Source: Myxococcaceae bacterium (GTDB taxonomy: Bacteria > Myxococcota > Myxococcia > Myxococcales > Myxococcaceae). From it: a stretch of 52,562 nucleotides of DNA. The stretch's first letter is position 1. Each line of letters begins with the position of its first letter. The notes under the pieces were generated by a model, which saw only the letters and a list, made by a program, of their open reading frames with translations, was not told the origin of the DNA and searched no databases. A program made the translations under genes and the position numbers. The stretch covers positions 1 through 52,562 of the forward strand of contig JADGRA010000063.1 in the NCBI GenBank assembly GCA_017881265.1, in the 5' to 3' direction. Positions 13,507-23,900 of the stretch are shown here, in pieces.

Positions 13507-14781
13507 TCAGTCCTTTACGATGCGCAGGACGACCAGGGCCAGCAGGGCCACTCCCGCGCTGATGGCCAGCGCCGGCGTCGCACCGAAGCTGTCCCAGACC
13601 GCACCGGCAAGGAGGCTGGCGCCGAGCGTGGTGAGGCCGGTGAGCGCGTAGAAGAGGCCCATCGCCGTGCCGCGCTTCTCCCGGGGGGCCTTGTCGGCGA
13701 TGAGGGCCTTCCCGACCCCGTCCGTGAGGGCCATGTAGAGGCCGTAGACCGCCATCAGGGGCCAGATGCCCCAGGCCAGCGTGGGCGGCAGGAACGCGAA
13801 GCCCAGGTACACCGCCACATAGATGGCCCAGCCCAGGCCGATGAGGGTCCACCGGCCGAACTTGTCACTGAGTTCACCCGCTGCGTACGAGAACGCTGCG
13901 TAGGTACTGTTGAAGACGGCGTAGACGAGTACCACGGCCCAGGGCGAGTAGCCGAGGTCGCTTGCGCGCAAGAGAAGAAACGTGTCGCTGCTGTTGGCGA
14001 GCGAGAAGAGGCCGAGGACCGCCAGAACGCTCCAGTAGGAGCGCGGGAGCCCGAGGCGCCCCGGCGCGGCCGGAGCAACTGGCAGGGCCGGCGCGGCCAT
14101 CCCTGCCGACGGCGCCTCCGCCTTCCCCCCGTCGGCCTCGGCAACGAGGAATGTCAGGAAGAGAGAGGCCAAGCCGAGCCCTGCCCCGACGCCGAAGATG
14201 GCGCGGTAGACGGACGCTGGCGTAATCGCGGCAGCGCCCTCGACGGCTGAGGCCCCCTCGCGCGGAGCACCGGTGAGCCAGAAGAGCAGCAGGGCGGAGG
14301 CGAGGGAGCCGAGCAGCGCTCCGGCAGTGTCCAGCGCCCGGTGCAGGCCGAAGGCCCGGCCTCGCTGGTCGGGCGTCACGGCGTCCGTAATCAGCGCATC
14401 GCGCGGCGCGCCACGGAGCCCCTTGCCCGTTCGGTCGAGCAGCCGCCCGCCGAGCACCTGCGTCCAGCTGCTCGCCACTGCGATGAGCGACTTGCCGAGA
14501 ACCGGCAAACCGTAGCCCCAGCGAATCCACGTCACGCGCTTGCCGTGCCGGTCGCTGCGTGCTCCAGCAACGGCCGACATCAACGCGACGATGAGAACTG
14601 CTGCGCCCTCGACGAGACCAAGGCTGGCCTTGGAGGCGCCGAGTGCGCCGACCAGGAACAGCGGCAGCAGCGGGTAGGTCATCTCGGTCGAGACATCGGC
14701 CAGAAACGACACCCCGCTCAGGAGCCACACGGCCCGTGGCAGCGGACGCAGACGAACGACGGGCGACGGGCCTTCGGTCAC
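13507..14781 (-). CDS. MFS transporter
   Basis: A 424-residue polytopic inner-membrane protein with about twelve hydrophobic segments. The cytoplasmic loop between helices 2 and 3 carries GARSDRHGKRVTWIRWGYG, the MFS signature position. A further conserved motif GRLLDRTGKGLRGAPRDAL occurs in a subgroup of MFS proteins of delta- and other proteobacteria. A long Ala/Pro-rich loop (about residues 215-240) separates the two halves. The start is GTG 14781 with AGGAG six bases upstream. The substrate is unknown and the neighbours give no hint. Confidence 0.88.
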   Translation of the reverse strand: MTEGPSPVVRLRPLPRAVWLLSGVSFLADVSTEMTYPLLPLFLVGALGASKASLGLVEGAAVLIVALMSAVAGARSDRHGKRVTWIRWGYGLPVLGKSLIAVASSWTQVLGGRLLDRTGKGLRGAPRDALITDAVTPDQRGRAFGLHRALDTAGALLGSLASALLLFWLTGAPREGASAVEGAAAITPASVYRAIFGVGAGLGLASLFLTFLVAEADGGKAEAPSAGMAAPALPVAPAAPGRLGLPRSYWSVLAVLGLFSLANSSDTFLLLRASDLGYSPWAVVLVYAVFNSTYAAFSYAAGELSDKFGRWTLIGLGWAIYVAVYLGFAFLPPTLAWGIWPLMAVYGLYMALTDGVGKALIADKAPREKRGTAMGLFYALTGLTTLGASLLAGAVWDSFGATPALAISAGVALLALVVLRIVKD

Positions 14782-14961
14782 TGCTGACTCCTGGGCTGTG
14801 CCGGGGCAAGCGTGGCGTCGAGCGGGTCTTGCCCTGTCGTTGCCCGTTTGAGAAGGAGAATTGAGTTGCCGCCGGCCGCGGCCCGGTTAGCCACGAACGG
14901 GACGCCATCGGTTGACGTCGGCGTCAGCTTCCGGCTGCTCAAGCGCTAAGGTGCGCGTCCG

Positions 14962-16248
14962 GTGGCGACCCAGGGCGGAAGGAAACGCGGGAGGAACGGG
15001 GCGGCGTTGCCCATTCTGGGCCTGCTCCTGGGCCTTTCCCCGGCCTCCGCGGTCGCCTACCCGTGGATGATTCGGCACGACTACACGGGCTGCGGGGCGT
15101 GCCACACCGACCCGTCCGGGGCCGGCCTGCTCACCGAATATGGCCGTGCCCAAAACGTCCTGCTCATGCAGATGAATACGCCGTGGACGCCGGTGCCACA
15201 AACCGGGGAGGTCCCGAAGTACGCGGGCTTTGCCTTCGGTGTCCTCCCAATGCCGGACTGGCTGCTGGCCCAGGTGACGTTTCGGGGCGCCGAATTCTGG
15301 CTGACCGCAACCAGACCCGGACAGGGAGGCCAACCGGGTACCACCGCGAGTCAGCAGTTGTTCCTCATGATGCTGCTCGATGCCCGTGCGGAAATTAAGT
15401 TCGGCATTTTCCGCGCCGGGGGTTCCCTTGGCTGGGGAAACACGCCCTACACGCTACCGGCGAGTGTCATCAGCAATCCCGACGCGACCAGCGAGCTGCT
15501 CAGCCGTGACTACTGGGTTGGACTGCAATTCGACGACAGCCTTCTGGTCCGGCTCGGGCGCATCAACCTGCCCTTCGGGCTTCGCAACGTCGAGCACACG
15601 GCCTGGGTGAGAAACAACACCCAGACCGACATCAACTACTCGCAGCAGTCCGGTCTCTCGCTGGCCTTCGAGAACGAGCACTTGCGCACCGAGGTCCTGG
15701 TCATTCTCGGAAACCTTAATGTCAGTCCCGACGCCTACCGACAGCGGGGCTTCAGCGGCCTCTTGGAAGTGCCGGTGGCGCCGCGCGCCACGGTGGGTGT
15801 CAGCGCGCTGGTGACGCGCGCCGAGCTCAGCGTGGTCCCTTCCCCTCCGCTTCCGGACGGCCAGCCCGGCCTCCGTGGCCTGCCGGGCCTGCGGCAGGTG
15901 TATGGCCTCTTCAGTCGCTGGGCGCCCATCGAGCCCATTGTCTTCCTGCTGGAAGGGGACGTCTTCCTCAACACCAACCTCGGGAGTGGAGTCGTGCAGA
16001 CCAACGCGGCTACATGGCTGCAGATGGACTGGGAACCCATTCAGGGCATTCACCTGGCCCCGGCCGTGGAGACGCTCAACACCTACGGCGTTCGGGGGAC
16101 GGGCATCGGCACCTGGCTGACGCTGGACTGGTTCTGCCTGCCCCACACCGACATCCGGCTGGATGGTGTCTACCGCTTCGAGCCGTCTGCCGTCGGGGCC
16201 GCCTCCAATGTCTTCTCCTTCCTCGTGCAGCTGCACACGTTCCTATGA
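14962..16248 (+). CDS. Secreted monohaem protein with beta-barrel-like body
   Basis: A 428-residue protein. Residues 1-32 form a signal peptide. CGACH (44-48) is a single c-type haem motif, in the context YPWMIRHDYTGCGACHTDPSGAG. The remaining 370 residues alternate polar and hydrophobic positions, with amphipathic strands such as LLVRLGRINLPFGLRN, TDIRLDGVYRFEP and a C-terminal strand ending in an aromatic-hydrophobic pattern (FSFLVQLHTFL), which suggests an outer-membrane beta-barrel. No named family was recognised. A haem at the N-terminus of a barrel would suit electron transfer across the outer membrane, but this is inference. The start is GTG 14962 with a weak ribosome site. The next gene overlaps by four bases. 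Confidence 0.7.
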   Translation: MATQGGRKRGRNGAALPILGLLLGLSPASAVAYPWMIRHDYTGCGACHTDPSGAGLLTEYGRAQNVLLMQMNTPWTPVPQTGEVPKYAGFAFGVLPMPDWLLAQVTFRGAEFWLTATRPGQGGQPGTTASQQLFLMMLLDARAEIKFGIFRAGGSLGWGNTPYTLPASVISNPDATSELLSRDYWVGLQFDDSLLVRLGRINLPFGLRNVEHTAWVRNNTQTDINYSQQSGLSLAFENEHLRTEVLVILGNLNVSPDAYRQRGFSGLLEVPVAPRATVGVSALVTRAELSVVPSPPLPDGQPGLRGLPGLRQVYGLFSRWAPIEPIVFLLEGDVFLNTNLGSGVVQTNAATWLQMDWEPIQGIHLAPAVETLNTYGVRGTGIGTWLTLDWFCLPHTDIRLDGVYRFEPSAVGAASNVFSFLVQLHTFL

Positions 16249-16712
16249 GGGCGGCGAGCACCGACCTGGCTGCCATCGTCCTTGGGGCCGCCCTGGCGCT
16301 GCTCCCAGCGCAGGTGGACGCGTCGACCGGTTACCCGGCGGAACTCCAAGCGAAGCTCAACCTCTCCTACGCGCCGGCCTGTTCCATCTGCCATGCCGGC
16401 GGTGACACCGATGCCGGGACGGTGACGACCCAATTCGGCGCCCTCATGAAATCCCGCGGCCTGGTGGGCGGCAACAACCTGGCTTCCCTCGATGCTGCGC
16501 TCGCGGCCCTGGAGGGGGAGGGGAGCGTCTACATCACCTACCTCCGGCAGAATGTCGACCCCAACAACCCCAGCACCGACTCCAATCCGGGCATCACCTA
16601 CGGCTGCTTCAACGTGACGGGCCGGGGTCGAACCTCCGGGGTGCTTGGGCTCCTCGTCGTCGCGCTGGTGCTCTTTGCCCTACTGCGCCGTCGAGGACGG
16701 GGCGGCGCGTGA
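16245..16712 (+). CDS. Monohaem c-type cytochrome-like protein with MYXO-CTERM tail
   Basis: A 155-residue secreted protein starting at ATG 16245 inside the stop of the preceding gene. Residues 1-27 are a signal peptide. CSICH (46-50) is a haem-binding motif in APACSICHAGGDTDAG. Near the C-terminus, YGC is followed by a short linker, a hydrophobic helix (VLGLLVVALVLFALL) and RRRGRGG, the arrangement of the MYXO-CTERM sorting signal, so the mature protein is probably anchored at the cell surface. The translational coupling suggests it works with the barrel-like haem protein, for example as a small electron shuttle. Confidence 0.75.
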   Translation: MRAASTDLAAIVLGAALALLPAQVDASTGYPAELQAKLNLSYAPACSICHAGGDTDAGTVTTQFGALMKSRGLVGGNNLASLDAALAALEGEGSVYITYLRQNVDPNNPSTDSNPGITYGCFNVTGRGRTSGVLGLLVVALVLFALLRRRGRGGA

Positions 16713-16887
16713 AGACCCATTCCCGAAAAAGCGAAGCCGCGGCGCGGCCGGGTTGGGTCCGGCAAGACATTTCGGGACCGCGCCACGGGGCCGGACGACT
16801 GCGGGTTGGCTCGTCCGGGAGCCCTGGGCCAGTCGGCCCTTGGACTTTTCCCTGACAACTGGCAAGTCTTCTCGCCTGGCCGAGTCG

Positions 16888-18702
16888 ATGCGCAAAGTGC
16901 TCCGTTCGCCGAAGGACCGAGTGAAAGTTCGGGGGTGGTTTGCCCTCCTCGTCTTGTTGGTGGCGACTGGCCTTGGCCTCCCCTCCGTTCTCAGGTCCCG
17001 CCTCGTTTCTCAGCAGCGCGCGGCATTCGCGTTGAAACGTGCACGGGCGCACCTGGCTTCCCATCAAATCGACCAAGCCCGGGCCGAGTTTCGCGCGGCC
17101 CTTCAGCTCGACCCCGGCCAGGCGATGGCGCGCCGCGAGCTGGCGGACATGGAGCTTGCGGTGGGAAACACGGACTCGGCCTTTCTCGCGTACGAATCGC
17201 TGACCGAGATGCACCCCGAGGATGTTGACGGGTGGCTCAAGCTCGCTGGGCTGATGGTCAAGGGCGGGCAGCTGGAGGCCCCCGAAGCGCTCCTCGACAG
17301 GGCCATCGAGTTGGACCCGCATCGAGGGGACCTTCGGCTCATGCGGGGAAACATCCGGCTTCGCCTCGGACGGTATTACGGCGCTTTTCAAGACGCTCAA
17401 ACTGCCGTCTCTGCGACCCCGGACGACGCGGACTGCTGGGTCCTGCTCGTCCGGGCGGCAGCACGCTCGCAGGGCGCCGCCTCCGGACTCGACATGGCGA
17501 CCCGGGCCATCGGAAGGTTGGGCGAGCTGCCGGCGCTTGTGTCGCTGCGGGCGGGTCTCCTGCCGGGCGCGAAGGCGCCCGACCTCGGGTCGCCACCCGC
17601 CCCGCCGCGGCGACTCCGCGCCGACGCGCAGACGGGGCGCGGCAATCTGGGAGCGTGGACCCGGGAGCACTGGCCGGGTCACCTGGCGGAGATTCGAGAG
17701 TCCTTCGAGGCGGCCATGGAACGGCGGGATTGGGCGGAGGCCCAGCGGCTGGTCGACTCCGCCGCCAGCGCGTCCCCCGGGTCGCCGTTCGCTCCCTTCC
17801 TCGGCGGGATGCTCGCACTGGCAAGCGGCGACGTGAACCAGGCCGAGCAAAGACTGCGCCAAGCGCTGGCAATCGCGCCGCGCCTGCCGGCGACCGTTGC
17901 CGCCCTGGGCAGGACTTGGTCGCTGCAGCGAGGCCCTTCCTTCGCTGCGGAACAGCTGTTGCGCATCGGGACCGTCGACCCCGAATTCGCCCTCGCCCGT
18001 TATATGGCCGCGCGAGCCTACATCGAGGCGCATGATCCACCTCGCGCAGAGGCCGCACTACGAAGTGGTCTCCAACTCCAGCCGGAATCGCCCGTTCCCT
18101 ACCAGCAGTTAACGGACTACTACTTCGGACTGGACCGCGCAGCGGAGGCGTTCGACATCTCTCGCCAAGGAGTCGAGCGTTTCCCGGGGGACACGGGGCT
18201 CCAGATGATGCTGGCGCAAATCGAGGAAGGAACGGGGCAGCCGCGCGCTGCCATTGCGACGTATGACGGACTTTTGGAAAAAAAGCCGGATGTCGACTTC
18301 GCTCAGTACAAGCTCGCCATGGTGCTCGCTTCCGAACCTGGCGACGACGCACACCAGCGTCTCCTCGCCGTTCTTGAAAAGCTGCGGGGGGACACCCCGT
18401 CCGACCCGTCTTTGCTCAATGCGCTGGGTTGGCTCAGCTTCAAAGCGGATGACACCCGTCGCGCGCGCGAGTTGCTGGAGACGGCGGTGAGGGGCGCGCC
18501 CGAGGAGCCCAGCTTTCACTACCACCTGGCTGTCCTTTACGCGCAGGACAACGACAAGGCACGTGCGCGGGAGGAATTGCAGGCGGCGCTGGCCGTTCCG
18601 CATCCCTTTCCGGAGCGCGTCGACGCCGCGCGTCTACTTCGACAGAACGACACTCCGCCCGTACCGACGGGCAAGGTAAGTGTAACTTCCAGCCGGCGTT
18701 GA
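16888..18702 (+). CDS. Membrane-anchored tetratricopeptide repeat protein (copy 1)
   Basis: A 604-residue protein. Residues 13-32 form one N-terminal transmembrane segment (WFALLVLLVATGLGLPSVL), which probably anchors the rest outside the cytoplasm. The body is TPR helices throughout: AEFRAALQLDPGQAMARREL, AFLAYESLTEMHPEDVDGWL, LLDRAIELDPHRGDLRLMRG, RLGRYYGAFQDAQTAVSATP and others to near the end. It is clearly paralogous to the TPR protein at 25731-27533 (shared RLGRY-GAF-DA pattern at the same position). ATG 16888 is chosen because the anchor follows it directly; the frame is open from 16645. The FG-GAP/UnbV gene starts 16 bases after the stop. TPR proteins usually scaffold complexes; its partner is likely encoded next door. 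Confidence 0.8.
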   Translation: MRKVLRSPKDRVKVRGWFALLVLLVATGLGLPSVLRSRLVSQQRAAFALKRARAHLASHQIDQARAEFRAALQLDPGQAMARRELADMELAVGNTDSAFLAYESLTEMHPEDVDGWLKLAGLMVKGGQLEAPEALLDRAIELDPHRGDLRLMRGNIRLRLGRYYGAFQDAQTAVSATPDDADCWVLLVRAAARSQGAASGLDMATRAIGRLGELPALVSLRAGLLPGAKAPDLGSPPAPPRRLRADAQTGRGNLGAWTREHWPGHLAEIRESFEAAMERRDWAEAQRLVDSAASASPGSPFAPFLGGMLALASGDVNQAEQRLRQALAIAPRLPATVAALGRTWSLQRGPSFAAEQLLRIGTVDPEFALARYMAARAYIEAHDPPRAEAALRSGLQLQPESPVPYQQLTDYYFGLDRAAEAFDISRQGVERFPGDTGLQMMLAQIEEGTGQPRAAIATYDGLLEKKPDVDFAQYKLAMVLASEPGDDAHQRLLAVLEKLRGDTPSDPSLLNALGWLSFKADDTRRARELLETAVRGAPEEPSFHYHLAVLYAQDNDKARAREELQAALAVPHPFPERVDAARLLRQNDTPPVPTGKVSVTSSRR

Positions 18703-18718
18703 GGATGGAGAGCCACGC

Positions 18719-20953
18719 ATGCCGAGACTGAAGCGTTTGCGTTTCGTCATCGCCGCCGGGGTGGTGTTCGCGCTCGCAGCAGCGGTCGTCTACCAGGTGC
18801 GCCGCCCGCGCTTCGACATGGTGGCGACGCTGGCGCAGTTTGCTGCGCGTGAGGGCGTCTGGGACAACCAGTGGGACAAAATCGACGAGAAGTTAGCGGA
18901 GCTTCGCGCAGGGCTTTCCACCGAAAGGGACCCGTCGCGGCGGTTTGCGTTGAAGCGCGAGATTGCAACCCACGCCCTCTACCAAGGTGACGCCGACGCT
19001 GCGATTCAGACCTTGGAGGAGATGCTGCGCGAGTACGCAAGCAGCCTGCCCCCCCGTCTCGCCGAGACTGTCAAGGCGGACCTCGCCTTTGCTCACTTGC
19101 GTCGTGGCGAGACGGAGAACTGCGCGGAACACCACACCTCCGCCTCCTGTCTCTTTCCCATACAGGGCGAAGGCGTCCACCAGCTGAAGCGGGGCTCGAC
19201 CGAGGCAGTCCGTCTCTATGGGGAACTCCTCTCCGACCCGAAGACCGACCCCGAGAACGCGCTTAGCTACCGCTGGCTTCTAAATCTCGGGTACCAGACC
19301 CTGGGCCAGTACCCGGACCACGTACCCCCGCAGTGGTTGATTCCGCCGGAGGCGTTCCAGTCCGAATACGACATTGGCCGCTTTCCAGAGGAGGCCGCCA
19401 AGCGGGGCATCGTCGAGTTCGGAGCAGCCGGTGGACTCATCCTCGAGGACTTCGACAACGACGGTCATCTCGACGTGATGATTTCCCACATGGGCCTCAC
19501 CGACCAATTGGAGTACTTCCACAACAATGGGGATGGCACGTTCACCCGGATGACCGAGCAAGCCGGGCTGAAGGGGCTCGTCGGCGGGCTCAACATGGTC
19601 CAGACCGACTACAACAACGACGGCTGCATCGACGTCTTCATTCCGCGCGGCGCCTGGCGCCACGACAGCGGGAAGCTGCCGCCCTCGCTGCTGAGGAACA
19701 ACTGTGACGGGACCTTCACCGACGTCACCGCCCAGGCGGGCTTGCTCAGCTACTACCCGACGCAGACGGCCACCTGGGCAGACATCAACAACGACGGCTA
19801 CGTCGACCTCTTCGTCGGATATGAAATCGACAAGAGAGTGGACTGGCCCCCCGGCACCAAGAACTCCCAACTCTACTTGAACAACGGAAACGGGACCTTC
19901 ACAGAAGTCGGTGCGGCCTCGGGCATCCAGCTCGAGGGCATGGTCAAGGGCGCCAGCTGGGGGGACTACGACAACGATGGCTGGCCGGACCTCTACGTTT
20001 CGATTCTCGGTGGTCGCAATCGGCTGTTTCGCAACCTGGGAACCTCGCGCGGAGGAATGCCCAAGTTCGCCGACGTCACGGCCCAGGCCGGGGTGGCCGA
20101 GCAATTGGTGAGCTTCACCACCTGGTTCTGGGACTACAACAATGACGGTTGGCCGGACATCTTCGTCTCGGGGTACTCGGCGACGCTCTCCAACCTCGTC
20201 CGCGAATACATTGGACAACAGGCGCAGGCCACGGGCGAGAAACCCCGGCTGTACCGCAACAACAAGGACGGTACCTTCACCGACGTCTCGCAGTCGGTGG
20301 GACTCGACAAGCTGCTCCTCACCATGGGGGCGAATTTCGGGGACCTGGACAACGACGGGTTCCTCGACTTCTACGTCGGCACGGGACAGCCGAACCTGTC
20401 GGTCCTCATCCCCAATCGCATGTTCCGAAATGCCGAAGGCAAGGCCTTTCAAGACGTCACCACCTCGGGTGGCTTCGGCCACTTGCAGAAGGGCCACGCT
20501 GTCGCCTTCGGCGACATCGACAACACCGGCAACCAAGACGTCGTCGAGGTGATGGGCGGCGTCTACCCGAGCGACAAGTTCTGGACGGCGCTTTACAAAA
20601 ACCCGGGCCACGGCAACCACTGGGTGAAGCTGCACCTGGTGGGCGTGAAAGCCAATCGCCTTGGCGTCGGAGCGAGGATTCGAATGGTCTTGAAGGCTCC
20701 GGACGGAACGCGCCGGGAAGTCTTCAGCACCGTCAGCAGCGGCGGGAGCTTCGGCGCTTCCAGTCTCCGTCCGCACCTCGGGCTTGGACAGTCCACCAAC
20801 ATCGAGCTGCTTGAACTGAAATGGCCGGGCAGCGGCACGGTGCAAACCTTCCAAGGGCTCGCTGCGGACCAGACCTACGAGATTCGGGAAGACCAGCCCG
20901 CGGCGAAACCCATCACGGCCGGGGCAAAGGTGTCTGCTCGTGCGACGAAGTGA
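18719..20953 (+). CDS. CRTAC1-like FG-GAP/ASPIC-UnbV protein
   Basis: A 744-residue protein with an N-terminal membrane anchor (residues 8-25) and a helical TPR-like region to about residue 215. A predicted seven-repeat beta-propeller follows. The Ca-binding loops are DFDNDGHLD, DYNNDGCID, DINNDGYVD, DYDNDGWPD, DYNNDGWPD, DLDNDGFLD and DIDNTGNQD. Residues from about 650 form an ASPIC/UnbV domain (RLGVGARIRMVLKAPDGT, then LRPHLGLGQSTNIELLELKWPG). Such proteins are extracytoplasmic; their biochemical role is not established. GGAG lies eight bases before ATG 18719. It is the second gene of an operon with the TPR protein, and its last 41 bases overlap the convergent permease-UnbV gene. Confidence 0.88.
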   Translation: MPRLKRLRFVIAAGVVFALAAAVVYQVRRPRFDMVATLAQFAAREGVWDNQWDKIDEKLAELRAGLSTERDPSRRFALKREIATHALYQGDADAAIQTLEEMLREYASSLPPRLAETVKADLAFAHLRRGETENCAEHHTSASCLFPIQGEGVHQLKRGSTEAVRLYGELLSDPKTDPENALSYRWLLNLGYQTLGQYPDHVPPQWLIPPEAFQSEYDIGRFPEEAAKRGIVEFGAAGGLILEDFDNDGHLDVMISHMGLTDQLEYFHNNGDGTFTRMTEQAGLKGLVGGLNMVQTDYNNDGCIDVFIPRGAWRHDSGKLPPSLLRNNCDGTFTDVTAQAGLLSYYPTQTATWADINNDGYVDLFVGYEIDKRVDWPPGTKNSQLYLNNGNGTFTEVGAASGIQLEGMVKGASWGDYDNDGWPDLYVSILGGRNRLFRNLGTSRGGMPKFADVTAQAGVAEQLVSFTTWFWDYNNDGWPDIFVSGYSATLSNLVREYIGQQAQATGEKPRLYRNNKDGTFTDVSQSVGLDKLLLTMGANFGDLDNDGFLDFYVGTGQPNLSVLIPNRMFRNAEGKAFQDVTTSGGFGHLQKGHAVAFGDIDNTGNQDVVEVMGGVYPSDKFWTALYKNPGHGNHWVKLHLVGVKANRLGVGARIRMVLKAPDGTRREVFSTVSSGGSFGASSLRPHLGLGQSTNIELLELKWPGSGTVQTFQGLAADQTYEIREDQPAAKPITAGAKVSARATK

Positions 20954-23900
20954 CGTCCTTCTCCGGCGCCCGGCGCGTCAAGGTGTAGCGACCAGAGGCG
21001 AGCGTGAGGCTTTGAAGTCCTGACACCGTTCCGTCTGGCCACGTCACGCTCACCGAAGCAACGGACGGCCAATCTCCCAGCCCAAAGAAGGCGACTGGCG
21101 CATCGAAGGAAGAGTAGCCGCCGCTCCCCTTGATGTCGCGCACCTGCAGCCGACCGTCCGGGGCGCGGATTTCGACGCGGGCGCCGATGGCCTGCCGATT
21201 CGGCACGGTCTGGTCGTCGAGCGCAATTTGGAGTCCGGGACCCTTCGCGGCCTCATTCCGCCAGACAACGGGCGTCAGCTGAAACGGGTGGGTGATGATG
21301 TCCAGGTCGCCATCGTTGTCGACGTCGACATAAACGGAGGTGCCGGTTGGAACGTGGTCCTCCAGGCCGAATTGCTTCGTCTCTTCCTTGAAGGTCGCTC
21401 CCTTCTGGTTGTGGTAAAAAGTGGCAGAGACGCTTCCGGGGCGCAACCGTGAGCCCTGCGTCACATACAAATCTTGGTACGTGTCGTTGTCGAGGTCGGC
21501 AAAGCGCGCGTTCCAGCTCCAGCCGCCAAAGCCCGCGTGCCAGCCCTGGGTGATGTCGCGGTAGCCGCCCCCTCCGGGAGCGTAGAGAAGGTTGGTGTGC
21601 TTCACGGACGGAATCTCGTCGGAATAGGTGACGTCCGACTCCTCGTTGTCCATCGGGCTGAGCGCGATGGTTCCGCAGACGTCGTGAAGGGTGGTGAAGT
21701 CGGTCGGAATCTTCGCGCACTCGGCCATCACCGCCGCCTTGTTGGCCCCCAGCGCGGGTAACCGCGCCAGAACACGGAACCAGTGATGCGCCGTGACCAC
21801 GCAATCGCGCTGCTGCAGCGGGTCACTCAGCGCCATGCATGGCTCGACGCTGTTCATGTTGCGAGCCTCGATGGATGCACTCTGGAAACGGGCTGAGGCG
21901 TCGCAGCGTGAGCGCTCGGCGATGTCGGGGTAAACCTCGCAGCTCCCCACGGGCGCCGCCAGCTGCTTCGCCATCTGGCTCACGGTGCCCATGGCGATTT
22001 GGGCAATGTAAATCTCGTTGCGCCCGTCGTTGTCGAGGTCCGCCGCGTCCGCGGACATGGTGGTTGTCGTCGACTGCGGAATCGGGCTCGCCGCACCCTT
22101 CACCGCTCGCAGCTTCCCATGGTCGTTCAAGTAGACGCGGTCAGGCTCGTCGAAGTCATTCCCCACGAAGAGGTCCGGCCAGCCGTCCCCGTTGAGGTCT
22201 GTGAACAGTAGCGTCAGGGTGTCTCCCTCCGGACCCGCGAGTGCCTCTGGCTCGAACTTGCCTCCGCCCCTGTTGTGCCAGAGGCGATTCACGGCCGGAG
22301 CCGGGTAGAAGAAGCGCGGCTGAGAGGTGCTGGTACCGGTCACGATGTCCAGGCGGCCATCCCGGTCCACGTCGGCAAACGCGACGGCGGTGACCGCCGT
22401 CTCCTCGGAACGCGGAAGCTCGACGTGTGCCGCGGCGGAGAAGGTGCCGGCGTGATTGAAGAGAATGTGGCAGCCGTGCATCCAGGTGCAGAAGAAGAGG
22501 TCGGACGCGCCGTCTCCGTCGAGGTCGACCAGCGCGACCACCGAGACAATCCAATCGCGCATTGCGGGAAAATCAATATGCTGCAGCGCGAAGCTCCCCC
22601 CGATATTCACATAGAGGAACACGCCGTAGTTGGTGCCGACCACGACGTCGGTCCAGCCGTCCCCGTTTACGTCACCGGCGGCCATTCCACCCAGGTGCAT
22701 CGGGCCGGGCTGCATGAGCTGGTAGGGGCGGGGCAACGGCAGACGGTCAAAGCCAATGGAAGCGCCCTCCACGCGGGTGAATCGCGAGGCGTGGCCGCCG
22801 GCCTTTGCGGGCAGGAACGGCGCACCGGTGAGCTCGAGTTCCTTGTCGGCGGCCACCTTCACGGCCGCCGGAAGTGCGGGAGCCAGGCCCGCGAGTTCGA
22901 CACTCGTGCGGCCGGTCGGCAAGAGGATGGGCCGCGGTTGGGGCACGGGCAGCGAATCGAGCAACGCGGCTGCGCGGCGGATGGTGTGGATGTCATGCCA
23001 GCGGTCAGCGAGGGCGGCGACACCTCCACCCAGAATTCCGAGCGTGAAGACGGCCACGCCGCAAAGGGCAGCGATGCGCCAGGAGAGCGTCGTCCCGATG
23101 AGGCTCCACGGATAGACACTGTAGAGCGCAAGCGTGACGAGGAGCGTCGCCACCACGTACATCGGCACGCCGGCGTTCCAGAGCACCGCGCATATGACGA
23201 CGTCAAAGGCGATGGGCACTGGCAATAGCGTGCCGAAGGCGGCGACCAAGACGAGAACCGCTGCGTTCGGTAGGAAGCCCTCAACCTGGGCAATCTGCGC
23301 CACCCGAGTCCACGGCAGCAATTCTACAAGGACGGCGCCGAGCAAGCCTGCGACAATCATCAACGGGAGGGACAGGCGGATGACCGTCCAGAGATTTCTC
23401 GCGTAGCGCAGCAGCACCCAACCAACGGCAGACAAGAATCCCTTGGGAGCGTCGCCCGCCGGCGTCAACAGCGCCTTGGAGACACCGCCGAAGAGCGAAT
23501 CGAGCCATTGAAAGACCCGGAGGCCTGGCACCGGACGCGCTTCCGAAGGCTTGGTCCACCCCGATCGGTCGGCCAGCCGCGACAGTTGCGGCACCACGAC
23601 CAGCACCATGAGGAGGCTCATGGTGACCTTGAGCAGCGCTAGGTACCAGGGGAAGAGGGTGAGTACCATCCCGAGCACGATGACGTTGAAGCTGGGGGAC
23701 GCGAACATGGTCGCCAGCGCCGTTTCGACGCTGCTTCCGCCCTTGAGCATGGCTTGCCCAATGGGAGCCGCGCAGTTCACGCACACACCCAGTGGGGCGC
23801 CTATCAGCATCCCTTGAACCGACCCGGCGAACTTTCCGCGGCGTGGGCGGGGCAACAGCGGCACCAGTGTCAGCAGCCCGGCTGCCAGGAGCACGCCGAA

